Origin: Streptomyces sp. Je 1-79
GTDB lineage: Bacteria; Actinomycetota; Actinomycetes; Streptomycetales; Streptomycetaceae
Direction of reading: 5' to 3'
Length of the DNA stretch: 64,000 nucleotides
Assembly (NCBI RefSeq): GCF_025195125.1
Contig: NZ_JAMGSL010000003.1
Coordinates: 254,337-318,336, forward strand
Part shown: positions 1 to 7,549 of the stretch, piece after piece
How positions within the stretch are numbered: position 1 is the stretch's first letter
How the letters are laid out: each line of letters starts with the position of its first letter
Translations under genes and position numbers: made by a program
The notes under the pieces: generated by a model
Told to the model about the DNA's origin: nothing
Seen by the model: the letters and a program-made list of their open reading frames with translations, nothing else
Databases searched by the model: none

Positions 1-616
1 GGCGGACCGGGGAGCCGTCCGCCTTCGCGCCGCTGACGGTGAAGTGCCAGGCGAGGCGGCCGCCGCCGGAGCCGGGCAGCACGGTCAGACCGTGGCTCTC
101 GGTCCCGCCGCCCTCGACACCGGAGAGGTCCGGGTCGAGGGTGAACATCCGCTGCCGGGCGGCGGCTTCGGAGACCTCGGGCGTGGTGGAGACGGTCAGC
201 TCCGGGTAGAGCGTGCCGGTCGCGGAGACGACCTGCTCGCCGCCGTCCGCCGCCTCGGTCTGTACGGCGTACTCGGCGCCGAACACCGGGACGCCGCCCC
301 GCCTCTGCTGGAAACGGACCGAGGACTGGGCCCCGGACCTGGTCGTGCGCACCGTCGTCAGTTCGGAGACGGGGACCCGGTAGGTCGTCTCGTGCGCCTT
401 GAGGTGGGCGCGGGCCGCGTCGGCCGGGGTGCCCGCGCGGGGCGCGGAGTCGAGGCCCTGCGTCATGCGGGGCGCGACCGGGGTGGTGGGCAGGGTCGCG
501 GCCGGGGTCTCCGGCCCCCCTTCCTGCGCCTGGGCGGGAACGGCCAACAGGACTGAACCGGTTGCCGCGGCGACGACGCCGGTGGCCAGGATCCGACGGA
601 TCCGTTGTGTTCTCAC
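1..616 (-). CDS. Secreted metalloprotease, N-terminal propeptide part (M4/thermolysin type), truncated by window edge
   Basis: Reading leftwards from a GTG at 616, about 205 codons are open to the window edge. The product starts with a Sec signal peptide (basic MRTQRIRRIL, hydrophobic stretch, cut near VPAQAQ) followed by a region typical of the FTP (fungalysin/thermolysin) propeptide: a VRFQQRRGGVPVFGAEYAV-like block and a STTPEVSEAAA segment. In this family the propeptide folds and inhibits a zinc HExxH protease domain, which would lie outside the window. It is therefore called an exported zymogen; the catalytic domain is not seen, so M4 versus a related class is not settled. A LuxR/TrmB-like regulator lies directly upstream on the same strand, and a 9-bp perfect inverted repeat sits 24 nt before the start. 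Confidence 0.72.
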   Translation of the reverse strand, partial: MRTQRIRRILATGVVAAATGSVLLAVPAQAQEGGPETPAATLPTTPVAPRMTQGLDSAPRAGTPADAARAHLKAHETTYRVPVSELTTVRTTRSGAQSSVRFQQRRGGVPVFGAEYAVQTEAADGGEQVVSATGTLYPELTVSTTPEVSEAAARQRMFTLDPDLSGVEGGGTESHGLTVLPGSGGGRLAWHFTVSGAKADGSPVR

Positions 617-639
617 GAAGTCTCCCCATCACACACGTT

Positions 640-662
640 CGCGAGGGCTGGTGGCCCTCGCG
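640..662. promoter_or_regulatory. Inverted repeat upstream of protease gene
   Basis: CGCGAGGGC (640-648) and GCCCTCGCG (654-662) form a perfect 9-bp inverted repeat with a 5-nt centre, 24 nt upstream of the protease start. It could be an operator, or a hairpin in the 5' leader. The upstream LuxR-type regulator is the obvious candidate partner, by inference only. Confidence 0.4.
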
Positions 663-811
663 ACTGATGGGGTCGATCGTTCGGTACGGCAGGTTCCGCT
701 TACAAGGGAGAGGGCGTGGCGTGAAGCCGCCCAGGCGTAAAGGCGCCTACGGCAGGACGGGTTGAAGCCGGGTCAAGGCGCCGGAGACCGGGCCAAGACG
801 GCGTAGATGGC

Positions 812-1852
812 TCAGCGGCCGGCCGGGCGCGGGTCCAGCCAGCCCGAGACGGCCGCGTGCCAGCCGAGTTGGAAGCGGGTCGCCGCGCCCACCGCCTCCA
901 TCAGCGTGTGCAGGCGCCGTTGCACCGTACGGTGCCCCATGCCCAGCTGGCGGGCGATGGCCGAGTCGGTGAGACCGACATGGAGCAGCGCGAGGATCTG
1001 CCGGTCCACCGGGTCGAGCCGCCCCGCGCCGTCCGCCGTCCGCTGTCTCCCGGCCGCCGTGCTGAGCCGCCAGCCTCTCTCGAAGTACTGCTCGAAGAGC
1101 GAGACCAGCGCGGTCAGCAGCCCGCTGCGGTGCACCACGAGCGCCACCGGCTCCTCCGTCTCGTCGCGCTCGGGATCCAGCGGAAGCAGCGCGCACTCCC
1201 TGTCCATGATGATCAGCTTGATCGGCAACTCGTCGGTGACCGCGATCTGCTGGCCGTCCGCGGCGAGCTCCGCGAGCCAGTGCGCGGCGTGGGCGTCCTC
1301 CAGCCAGGACCTGGCCACGACGGACTTCACGGTCAGGCCCCGTCGCATCGAGTCCCGCTCGACCTCGTCGAGGTTGTCCTCGAAGGTGATGACGGCGGGC
1401 GCCGGCATCGCCGGGACCAGCGAGCGGACCTCGTACCGTGCCTCGCGCTGCATCGCGACGAGCCGGCGCCGGATGGCGGCGGCGCCCGAGAGGACCTCGA
1501 CGGGCGCGCCGTAGGTCCGGGTGTGGGCGGCGCGGTGCCGTTCGGCGAGTTCGGTGACGAAGTGCTCGACGCGGTGCAGTGAGGTGCGGCGGGACTCCAG
1601 GAGCGGCCCGAGCGCGAGGACGGGGGAGGCCGCCCGGTACCGCACGGCGCCCCCGTCCCGCTCGGCGCTGGCGAGCCCGCGCTCGACGAGCCCCGTCAGG
1701 GCGCGCAGGACCATCTCCGGGGCCGCCGTGGGGTGGCCGAGAGCGGCGGGATCGCTGTCCGGCCGGTCCACCAGGAGCCGGTAGACACTGTCCTGTTCGG
1801 CGTCGAGACCGAGCAACGCGAGCAGCGACGCGTCCTCCGAAACCGGCTCCAC
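812..1852 (-). CDS. TrmB/LuxR-type transcriptional regulator
   Basis: About 346 aa from the GTG at 1852. The N-terminal 75 residues look like a TrmB-type winged helix (LGLDAEQDSVYRLLVDRP, then VLRALTGLVERGLASAE). The middle resembles the PLD-like/TrmB effector region. The C-terminal 65 residues are a LuxR-type helix-turn-helix (DRQILALLHVGLTDSAIARQ, RTVQRRLHTLMEAVGA). This two-ended arrangement is common in Streptomyces regulators of secreted enzymes. The start is uncertain: the GTG at 1852 has a GGGAGGGG stretch about 12 nt upstream; in-frame GTG 1876 and ATG 1927 are possible, but the latter lies at the edge of a tandem repeat array. It probably acts on the neighbouring protease gene; the ligand is unknown. 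Confidence 0.75.
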   Translation of the reverse strand: MEPVSEDASLLALLGLDAEQDSVYRLLVDRPDSDPAALGHPTAAPEMVLRALTGLVERGLASAERDGGAVRYRAASPVLALGPLLESRRTSLHRVEHFVTELAERHRAAHTRTYGAPVEVLSGAAAIRRRLVAMQREARYEVRSLVPAMPAPAVITFEDNLDEVERDSMRRGLTVKSVVARSWLEDAHAAHWLAELAADGQQIAVTDELPIKLIIMDRECALLPLDPERDETEEPVALVVHRSGLLTALVSLFEQYFERGWRLSTAAGRQRTADGAGRLDPVDRQILALLHVGLTDSAIARQLGMGHRTVQRRLHTLMEAVGAATRFQLGWHAAVSGWLDPRPAGR

Positions 1853-1935
1853 CCGTACCCCACCCCTCCCGGCCACCCCACCAGTGGGGGCCAGGGTAAC
1901 GGGGCGCGCGGGCGCGGCTACGGTCACGGCCCGTC

Positions 1936-2066
1936 GACGCGTACGGAAGCCCGCCGACGGATACGGAAGGGGCCCGTCGACGGATCCGGAAGGGCCTTTC
2001 GACGCGTACGGAAGGGCCCGTCGGCGCGTGCGGAAGGGCCCGTCGACCGATGCGGAAGGGCCCGCA
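1936..2066. repeat. Six-copy ~22-bp tandem repeat ending in the zur terminator
   Basis: Units start at 1936, 1956, 1979, 2001, 2023 and 2045, with spacings of 20, 23, 22, 22 and 22 bp. The core is GCGTACGGAAGGGCCCGTC with small variations. The last unit supplies the left arm of the terminator hairpin at 2054-2093, so the array looks like repeated duplication of a terminator arm. It lies between zur and the LuxR-type regulator. Confidence 0.85.
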
Positions 2067-2093
2067 CCGGAGCGATCCGGTGCGGGCCCTTCC
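2054..2093 (-). terminator. Terminator hairpin after zur
   Basis: A perfect 17-bp stem, GGAAGGGCCCGCACCGG (2054-2070) pairing with 2077-2093, with a 6-nt loop AGCGAT. It begins 16 nt past the zur stop codon. Confidence 0.85.
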
Positions 2094-2108
2094 GTATCGG
2101 CTGAGGGT

Positions 2109-2519
2109 CTACTTGGCCGCGCACTCCGCGCACGTGCCGAAGATCTCGACCGTGTGCGCCACGTTCACGAATCCGTGCTCCGCCGCGATGGTCTCCGCCC
2201 ACTGCTCCACCGCCGGGCCCTCCACCTCGACCGCGCGGCCGCAGACGCGGCAGACGAGGTGGTGGTGGTGGTCGCCCGTCGAGCAGCGGCGGTAGACCGT
2301 CTCGCCCTCGCTGGTGCGCAGGGCGTCGACCTCGCCCGCGTCCGCGAGGGACTGGAGCGTTCGGTACACGGTCGTGAGGCCCACGGAATCACCGCGGTGC
2401 TTGAGCATGTCGTGCAGCTCCTGGGCGCTGCGGAACTCGTCCACCTCGTTCAGTGCCGCCGACACTGCGGCCCGCTGCTTGGTCGAGCGGCCGCGTACGG
2501 GGGGTCCTGCCGTCGCCAC
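2109..2519 (-). CDS. zur: Zur, zinc-responsive Fur-family repressor
   Basis: 136 aa from the GTG at 2519, which has AGGAG five nt upstream; an earlier in-frame ATG at 2552 lacks a better site. It contains the Fur winged helix (QRAAVSAALNEVDEFRSAQE, VGLTTVYRTLQSLADAGEVD), the HHHHLVCRVCG metal site with paired Cys, and a second CAEC pair at the C terminus, as in Fur-family zinc sensors. It is the last gene of znuA-znuC-znuB-zur, 45 nt after znuB. In Streptomyces, Zur represses zinc uptake genes when zinc is plentiful. Context and two Zur-like boxes upstream of znuA make the assignment firm. Confidence 0.93.
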   Translation of the reverse strand: MATAGPPVRGRSTKQRAAVSAALNEVDEFRSAQELHDMLKHRGDSVGLTTVYRTLQSLADAGEVDALRTSEGETVYRRCSTGDHHHHLVCRVCGRAVEVEGPAVEQWAETIAAEHGFVNVAHTVEIFGTCAECAAK

Positions 2520-2564
2520 GGGGTCTCCTAGTGATGTCGTCGCCCCCGCCATTCTGCCAGGCTG

Positions 2565-3476
2565 CTAGACCCTGGCGTCGTCCGTGGGTCGCCGCGTCCG
2601 CGGAACGGCCATGTCGCACTCGGCCGAGGACGGCGACGCGGCGGAGGCGGCGGCCTCGGCGGCCCGGGCCCGGCGCCTGGCCAGGGGGGCGGCGAGCGCC
2701 GTGAGGACGACGAAGACGGCGATCGCGAGCAGCACGATGAGCGAGCCGGGCGGCAGGTCCTGGTAGTACGTGGTGACGGTGCCCGTCAGCGTGACACCCG
2801 TCCCGATGACGATCGCGAGGACGAACGTCGCACGGAAGGAGCGGGTCAGCTGCTGTGCCGCTGCCACCGGGACCACCATCAGCGCGCTGACGAGCAGCAG
2901 GCCGACGACCCGCATCGCGACCGTGACGGTCACGGCCGCCGTGATCGCGACGAGCAGGTTGAGGGCGCGCACCGGCAGTCCGGTCACCCGGGCGAACTCC
3001 TCGTCCTGGCTGACCGCGAAGAGCTGGCGGCGCAGGCCGAGGGTGACGAGGACGACGAAGGCGGCCAGTACGGCGATCGCGGTGACGTCCTCCGACGACA
3101 CCGTGGAGAGGGAGCCGAAGAGGTACGAGAGCAGGTTGGCGTTGGAGCCGCCGCCGACCTGGATCAGCATGACGCCGCCCGCCATGCCGCCGTAGAAGAG
3201 CAGGGCGAGCGCGAGGTCGCCGCGGGTGCGCCCGTACGTCCGGATCAGCTCCATGAGGACGGCGCCGGCGACGGCGACCAGGGTGGCCATCCACACCGGA
3301 CTGCTGTTCAGCAGGAAGCCGAGGCCGACACCGGTCATGGCGACATGGCCGATGCCGTCGCCCATCAGGGCCTGGCGGCGCTGGACGAGGAAGATGCCGA
3401 CGGCGGGCGCGGTGATGCCGACGAGGACGGCCGCGAGCAGCGCCCGCTGCATGAAGGCGGGTTCGAGGAATTCCAT
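2565..3476 (-). CDS. znuB: ZnuB, zinc ABC transporter permease
   Basis: 303 aa, ATG at 3476. An integral membrane protein with about eight hydrophobic segments and the ABC-3 family signature near the N terminus (MQRALLAAVLVGITAPAVG, ALMGDGIGHVAMTGVGLGFL). The C terminus is charged and Ala/Arg-rich. It forms the channel of the high-affinity zinc importer with ZnuC, and lies 16 nt downstream of znuC in the same operon, followed by zur. The operon is expected to be switched off by Zur. Confidence 0.93.
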   Translation of the reverse strand: MEFLEPAFMQRALLAAVLVGITAPAVGIFLVQRRQALMGDGIGHVAMTGVGLGFLLNSSPVWMATLVAVAGAVLMELIRTYGRTRGDLALALLFYGGMAGGVMLIQVGGGSNANLLSYLFGSLSTVSSEDVTAIAVLAAFVVLVTLGLRRQLFAVSQDEEFARVTGLPVRALNLLVAITAAVTVTVAMRVVGLLLVSALMVVPVAAAQQLTRSFRATFVLAIVIGTGVTLTGTVTTYYQDLPPGSLIVLLAIAVFVVLTALAAPLARRRARAAEAAASAASPSSAECDMAVPRTRRPTDDARV

Positions 3477-3492
3477 GATCAGGTCAGCTTCC

Positions 3493-4254
3493 TCAGGTCA
3501 GCAGACCCGTACGGAGCGGCTCACCGGCCGCGTGCGGATGGACGTGGTCGTGGCCGGGCAGGGCGTGCTGGCCGACGGCCTGTGGCGGCGGGCCGTCGTG
3601 GACGACACAGCCGTCGCGGAGCACCACGGCCCGGTCGATCAGCGGCTCCAGCGGCCCCAGCTCGTGCAGCACGAGCAGGACGCTGGTGCCGCCGGCGACC
3701 TGCTCGCGCAGGGTGGCGGCGAGGATCTCCTGGCTGGCGAGGTCGACGCCGGCCATCGGCTCGTCCATGATCAGCAGCTCGGGCTCGGAGGCGAGCGCGC
3801 GGGCGATCAGGACGCGCTGGTGCTGGCCGCCGGAGAGGGCGCACACCGCGTCCTTGGCGCGGTCGGCGAGGCCGACGAGGCCGATGGCCCGGTCGACCGC
3901 GTTCCGGTCGGCCCTGGTCAGCAGGCCGAACGGGCGGCGGGAAAGCCGGCCGGAGGTGACGACCTCGCGGATCGTGGCGGGGACACCGGAGGCGGCGGTG
4001 GTGCGCTGCGGTACGTAGCCGACGCGGGCCCACTGGCGGAACCGCTTCTGCTCGGTGCCGAAGAGGGAGATCGCCCCGCCGGTCAGCGGCACCTGGCCGA
4101 TGACGGCGCGGACGGCGGTGGACTTGCCGGAGCCGTTGGCGCCGAGCAGCGCGACGACCTCGCCGGAGTGCACGGCGAGGTCGATGCCGCGCAGGACGGG
4201 GCGCGAGCCGAGGGTCGCCGTGGCTCCGCGGACGGAGATGACGGGCGCGGTCAC
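3493..4254 (-). CDS. znuC: ZnuC, zinc ABC transporter ATPase
   Basis: 253 aa from the GTG at 4254, chosen because GGAGG sits five nt upstream. An earlier GTG at 4281 overlaps the znuA stop (GTGA) but has no good ribosome site. It shows Walker A (GANGSGKST), signature (LSGGQHQRV) and Walker B (LLIMDEP). The C-terminal tail is histidine-rich (QHALPGHDHVHPHAAGE), suggesting metal binding. It energises ZnuB-dependent zinc import and lies directly downstream of znuA in one transcription unit. Confidence 0.92.
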   Translation of the reverse strand: MTAPVISVRGATATLGSRPVLRGIDLAVHSGEVVALLGANGSGKSTAVRAVIGQVPLTGGAISLFGTEQKRFRQWARVGYVPQRTTAASGVPATIREVVTSGRLSRRPFGLLTRADRNAVDRAIGLVGLADRAKDAVCALSGGQHQRVLIARALASEPELLIMDEPMAGVDLASQEILAATLREQVAGGTSVLLVLHELGPLEPLIDRAVVLRDGCVVHDGPPPQAVGQHALPGHDHVHPHAAGEPLRTGLLT

Positions 4255-4277
4255 GGGTGCCTCCTGCTGTGCGTGGG

Positions 4278-5261
4278 TCACTTCGCGCCGAGGGCCTTCT
4301 TCAGCGCGGCGAGGTTGGACTGCATGACCTCGATGTAGTCATCGCCCTTGGACGCGTCCGTGATTCCCTCCAGCGGGTCCAGGACGTCGGTCCTGAGACC
4401 GGTGTCGGACGCGAGGGTCTTCGCGGTCTTGTCGCTGGCGAGCGTCTCGAAGAAGACGGTGGAGACCTTCTCCTTCTCCGCGACGGACTGGAGCTCCTTG
4501 ACGCGGGCGGGGCTCGGCTCGGACTCGGGGTCGATGCCGGTGATGCCCTCCTGGTCCAGGCCGTAACGCTCGGCGAGGTAGCCGAAGGCGGAGTGCGTGG
4601 TGATGAAGGTCTTGGTGGTGGTGTTCTTCAGACCGGTCGCGAACGCCTTGTCCAGGTCGCCGAGCTTCTTCACCAGGGCGTCGGTGTTCTTCTTGTAGTC
4701 GGCGGCGTGGTCCGGGTCGGCCTTCTCCAGGGAGGCGCCGACGCCCTTGGCGACCTCGGCGTACTTCACCGGGTCGAGCCAGATGTGCGGGTCGGCACCG
4801 GCCTCGGACTCGTGGCCGTGCTCGTGGCCCTCCTCCGCGTGACCGTGCTCCTCGGCGCCGTGGTCGTGGCCGCCCCCGGTGCCGTGCTTCTCCAGCGTGG
4901 TGAGGTCCGCGGCGTCGACGGTGTGCTCGACGCCCGCCTGCTTGATCGCGTCGTCGACGGCGGGCTGGACGCCCTTGAGGTAGAGGATGACGTCGGCCTC
5001 GCCGAGCTCGCCGATCTGCCTCGGCTTGAGCTCCAGGTCGTGCGGCTCGACGCCCGGTGCGGTGAGCGTGTCGACGGAGACGTGCTCGCCGCCTATCTGC
5101 TCGGCCAGGTACTGCATGGGATAGAACGACGCCACCACGCTGAGCCGGCCGCCCGCCTTGTCGGCGGCGTCGGACGTCCCGGAGCACGCGGACAGGGTGA
5201 CGAGACCGAGCGCGACCGCTCCGGCGACGGCGGTGGTGGGTATCAGGCGGCGTACGTTCAT
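4278..5261 (-). CDS. znuA: ZnuA, zinc-binding lipoprotein
   Basis: 327 aa from the ATG at 5261. A lipoprotein signal (LVTLSACSG lipobox) is followed by the A-1 cluster-9 solute-binding fold (VVASFYPMQYLAEQIGG). A His/Glu/Asp-rich loop (GGGHDHGAEEHGHAEEGHEH), typical of zinc binders, comes before DPHIWLDP. It captures zinc outside the membrane and hands it to ZnuBC. Start choice: a TTGACA -35 and GAAAAT -10 place transcription at or next to this ATG, so the message may be leaderless; ATGs at 5270 and 5279 would lie inside the promoter. Two Zur-like boxes cover that promoter. Confidence 0.93.
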   Translation of the reverse strand: MNVRRLIPTTAVAGAVALGLVTLSACSGTSDAADKAGGRLSVVASFYPMQYLAEQIGGEHVSVDTLTAPGVEPHDLELKPRQIGELGEADVILYLKGVQPAVDDAIKQAGVEHTVDAADLTTLEKHGTGGGHDHGAEEHGHAEEGHEHGHESEAGADPHIWLDPVKYAEVAKGVGASLEKADPDHAADYKKNTDALVKKLGDLDKAFATGLKNTTTKTFITTHSAFGYLAERYGLDQEGITGIDPESEPSPARVKELQSVAEKEKVSTVFFETLASDKTAKTLASDTGLRTDVLDPLEGITDASKGDDYIEVMQSNLAALKKALGAK

Positions 5262-5275
5262 GACACTCATTTTCA
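5261..5275 (-). promoter_or_regulatory. Zur box 1 over znuA -10
   Basis: On the minus strand TGAAAATGAGTGTCA matches 13 of 15 positions of the actinobacterial Zur consensus TGAAAATGATTTTCA. It covers the putative -10 (GAAAAT, 5269-5274) and touches the start codon. Confidence 0.7.
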
Positions 5276-5298
5276 ACAAAACTGGAAACGATTGTCAA
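5269..5298 (-). promoter_or_regulatory. znuA promoter, probably leaderless
   Basis: TTGACA (5298-5293), an 18-bp spacer and GAAAAT (5274-5269) are followed by 7 nt and the znuA ATG at 5261. The hexamers resemble HrdB-type promoters. Confidence 0.55.
5283..5297 (+). promoter_or_regulatory. Zur box 2 over znuA -35
   Basis: TGGAAACGATTGTCA matches 12 of 15 consensus positions. It overlaps the TTGACA -35 (5293-5298, minus strand). Its centre is 22 bp from box 1, about two helical turns, so dimers would bind on one face. Confidence 0.65.
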
Positions 5299-5367
5299 TT
5301 GTCCTTCCTGTGTTCCCGGCCACGCCCGGTCGGGCCCGTCCGCGTGCGCGGGGAAGGCCGGACCGAT

Positions 5368-5398
5368 TTGATACGGGGGGTGCGGGCGCCGGTAACCT
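5368..5398 (+). promoter_or_regulatory. Possible glyS promoter
   Basis: TTGATA (5368-5373) and TAACCT (5393-5398) are separated by 19 bp and lie about 40 nt before the glyS start. The assignment rests on similarity to vegetative promoters only. Confidence 0.4.
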
Positions 5399-5437
5399 GA
5401 AGCATTCGCACTTCGTCGTCGTAATGAAGAGAGCACC

Positions 5438-6820
5438 GTGGCCGCCGACAAGATCGACACCATCGTCAGCCTGAGCAAGCGCCGTGGCTTCGTCTACCCG
5501 TGCAGTGAGATCTACGGCGGCCAGAAAGCCGCCTGGGACTACGGCCCGCTGGGTGTCGAACTCAAGGAGAACATCAAGCGTCAGTGGTGGCGTTACATGG
5601 TCACCGCGCGCGAGGACGTCGTCGGCATCGACTCGTCGGTGATCCTGGCCACCGAGGTCTGGGAGGCCTCGGGGCACGTCGCCACCTTCACCGACCCGCT
5701 GACCGAGTGCACCTCCTGCCACAAGCGCTACCGCGCCGACCACCTGGAGGAGGCGTACGAGGAGAAGCACGGCCGCCTCCCGGAGAACGGCCTCACCGAC
5801 CTCAACTGCCCCAACTGTGGCAACAAGGGCACCTTCACCGAGCCCAAGCAGTTCTCGGGTCTGCTCTCCACCCACCTCGGCCCGACCCAGGACTCCGGCT
5901 CGGTCGCCTACCTGCGCCCCGAGACCGCCCAGGGCATCTTCACCAACTTCGGCCAGGTGCATCAGACCTCGCGCAAGAAGCCGCCGTTCGGCATCGCGCA
6001 GATGGGCAAGTCCTTCCGGAACGAGATCACTCCGGGCAACTTCATCTTCCGCACCCGCGAGTTCGAGCAGATGGAGATGGAGTTCTTCGTCAAGCCGGGC
6101 GAGGACGAGCAGTGGCACGAGTACTGGATGGAGCAGCGCTGGAACTGGTACACCGGCCTGGGTCTCCGTGAGGAGAACATGCGCTGGTTCGAGCACCCGC
6201 AGGAGAAGCTCTCCCACTACTCCAAGCGCACCGCCGACATCGAGTACCGCTTCCAGTTCGGCGGCAGCGAGTGGGGCGAGCTCGAGGGCGTCGCCAACCG
6301 CACCGACTACGACCTGAAGGCTCACTCCAAGGCCTCCGGCAACGACCTGCTCTACTTCGACCAGGATGCGCAGGAGCGCTGGACCCCGTACGTCATCGAG
6401 CCGGCGGCCGGTGTCGGCCGGACGATGCTGGCGTTCATGCTCGACGCGTACAACGAGGACGAGGCCCCGAACGCCAAGGGCGTCATGGAGAAGCGCACCG
6501 TGATGCGCCTCGACCCGCGCATCGCGCCGGTCAAGGTCGCCGTCCTGCCGCTCTCCCGGAACGCGCAGCTGTCGCCGAAGGCCAAGGGCCTCGCCGCCGA
6601 CCTGCGGCAGAACTGGAACATCGAGTTCGACGACGCGGGCGCCATCGGCCGCCGCTACCGCCGCCAGGACGAGATCGGCACGCCGTTCTGCGTCACGGTC
6701 GACTTCGACACCCTGGACGACAACGCGGTGACCGTGCGCGAGCGCGACACCATGAAGCAGGAGCGCGTCTCCCTCGACCAGATCCAGGGCTACCTGGGCA
6801 GCCGCCTGCTCGGCTGCTGA
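5438..6820 (+). CDS. glyS: Glycyl-tRNA synthetase (alpha2 class II type)
   Basis: 460 aa, GTG start. It attaches glycine to tRNA-Gly. Class II motifs are visible: motif 2 ([20 protein letters not shown]), motif 3 near the ATP site ([18 protein letters not shown]), and the anticodon-binding domain at the C terminus. Cysteine pairs (CTSCHKRY and CPNCGNKG, around residues 90-130) fit the zinc-type insertion common in this subclass. Length matches bacterial single-chain GlyRS. It is divergent from znuA and followed by a strong hairpin terminator, so it is monocistronic. Confidence 0.97.
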   Translation: MAADKIDTIVSLSKRRGFVYPCSEIYGGQKAAWDYGPLGVELKENIKRQWWRYMVTAREDVVGIDSSVILATEVWEASGHVATFTDPLTECTSCHKRYRADHLEEAYEEKHGRLPENGLTDLNCPNCGNKGTFTEPKQFSGLLSTHLGPTQDSGSVAYLRPETAQGIFTNFGQVHQTSRKKPPFGIAQMGKSFRNEITPGNFIFRTREFEQMEMEFFVKPGEDEQWHEYWMEQRWNWYTGLGLREENMRWFEHPQEKLSHYSKRTADIEYRFQFGGSEWGELEGVANRTDYDLKAHSKASGNDLLYFDQDAQERWTPYVIEPAAGVGRTMLAFMLDAYNEDEAPNAKGVMEKRTVMRLDPRIAPVKVAVLPLSRNAQLSPKAKGLAADLRQNWNIEFDDAGAIGRRYRRQDEIGTPFCVTVDFDTLDDNAVTVRERDTMKQERVSLDQIQGYLGSRLLGC

Positions 6821-6855
6821 CGGTCGCACGGTTCGTACGGCTCGTACGGCTCGTA

Positions 6856-6896
6856 CGAGGAAGCCCCCGGTTCCGACGGAACCGGGGGCTTCCTCG
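6856..6896 (+). terminator. Terminator after glyS
   Basis: A perfect 19-bp stem (6856-6874 with 6878-6896) and a 3-nt loop. It could also serve the convergent TetR gene. Confidence 0.9.
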
Positions 6897-6932
6897 TCTC
6901 CGTGGAACCAGGGGCTTCCCCATGCCTGGGGC

Positions 6933-7517
6933 TCACGGGCGCAGGCCGCGCAGCAGCAGGTCCACCACCGCGTCGAACTCCGCCTGGATCGTGGGCCGCT
7001 GCCACTCCGGGGCGTAGGCCGGATCGTGGAACCGGGCGGTGGCGGAGAAGAGCGCCCGGGCCGTGCCGTCGGCGTCGGGGGCGGTGAACTCGGCCTCCCG
7101 GACACCCTCCTCGACGATCTCGCGCACCTGGCCGACCAGGACGCCCAGATGGTCCTCGACCACTCCGCTGTTCTCGTCGAGCAGGACCTCGTAGGTGGCG
7201 AACAGCTCTGGGTCGTCACCGGCCTTGTGGCGCTTGGCCTCGAAGAGCTCGGCGAACCAGGCGCGGAGCTTCTGGGGGGCCGGCCGGTCCGTGGAGCCGG
7301 TCAGCTCGGCGAGCGCGGCTTCCGTACGGGACAGCCAGCGCGCCGTCACGGCCTCCCGGAGCGCCGCCTTCGTGCGGAAGTGGCGGTAGACGCTGCCGTG
7401 GCTGACGCCGAGGACCCGGGCCACGTCCACCACTGTCGCCTTCGCCGGGCCGTACCGCCGCAGTACCTCCTCGGTGGCTTCGAGGATGCGCTCTGCGGTC
7501 AGGGTCTCGGTGGGCAT
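6933..7517 (-). CDS. TetR-family repressor
   Basis: 194 aa, ATG at 7517. The N-terminal TetR helix-turn-helix is clear (AERILEATEEVLRRYG, ATVVDVARVLGVSHGSVYRHF), and the C-terminal helical half is of the TetR_C type with a hydrophobic ligand pocket. It lies 32 nt downstream of an aldo/keto reductase gene. A perfect TGACAG-TAC-CTGTCA palindrome occupies that gap, and related half sites precede the reductase, so it probably represses both itself and the reductase. The ligand is unknown, possibly a reactive carbonyl substrate of the reductase. Confidence 0.9.
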   Translation of the reverse strand: MPTETLTAERILEATEEVLRRYGPAKATVVDVARVLGVSHGSVYRHFRTKAALREAVTARWLSRTEAALAELTGSTDRPAPQKLRAWFAELFEAKRHKAGDDPELFATYEVLLDENSGVVEDHLGVLVGQVREIVEEGVREAEFTAPDADGTARALFSATARFHDPAYAPEWQRPTIQAEFDAVVDLLLRGLRP

Positions 7518-7521
7518 GGGA

Positions 7522-7536
7522 TGACAGTACCTGTCA
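7522..7536. promoter_or_regulatory. TetR operator at its own gene
   Basis: TGACAGTACCTGTCA is a perfect palindrome with a 3-bp centre, 5 nt upstream of the TetR start codon. Confidence 0.7.
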
Positions 7537-7549
7537 GCCGAACGCCGGG

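Noticed and set aside
1936..2066. CRISPR-like array
   Set aside because: Units are contiguous with no spacers and resemble the adjacent terminator; no cas genes in the window.
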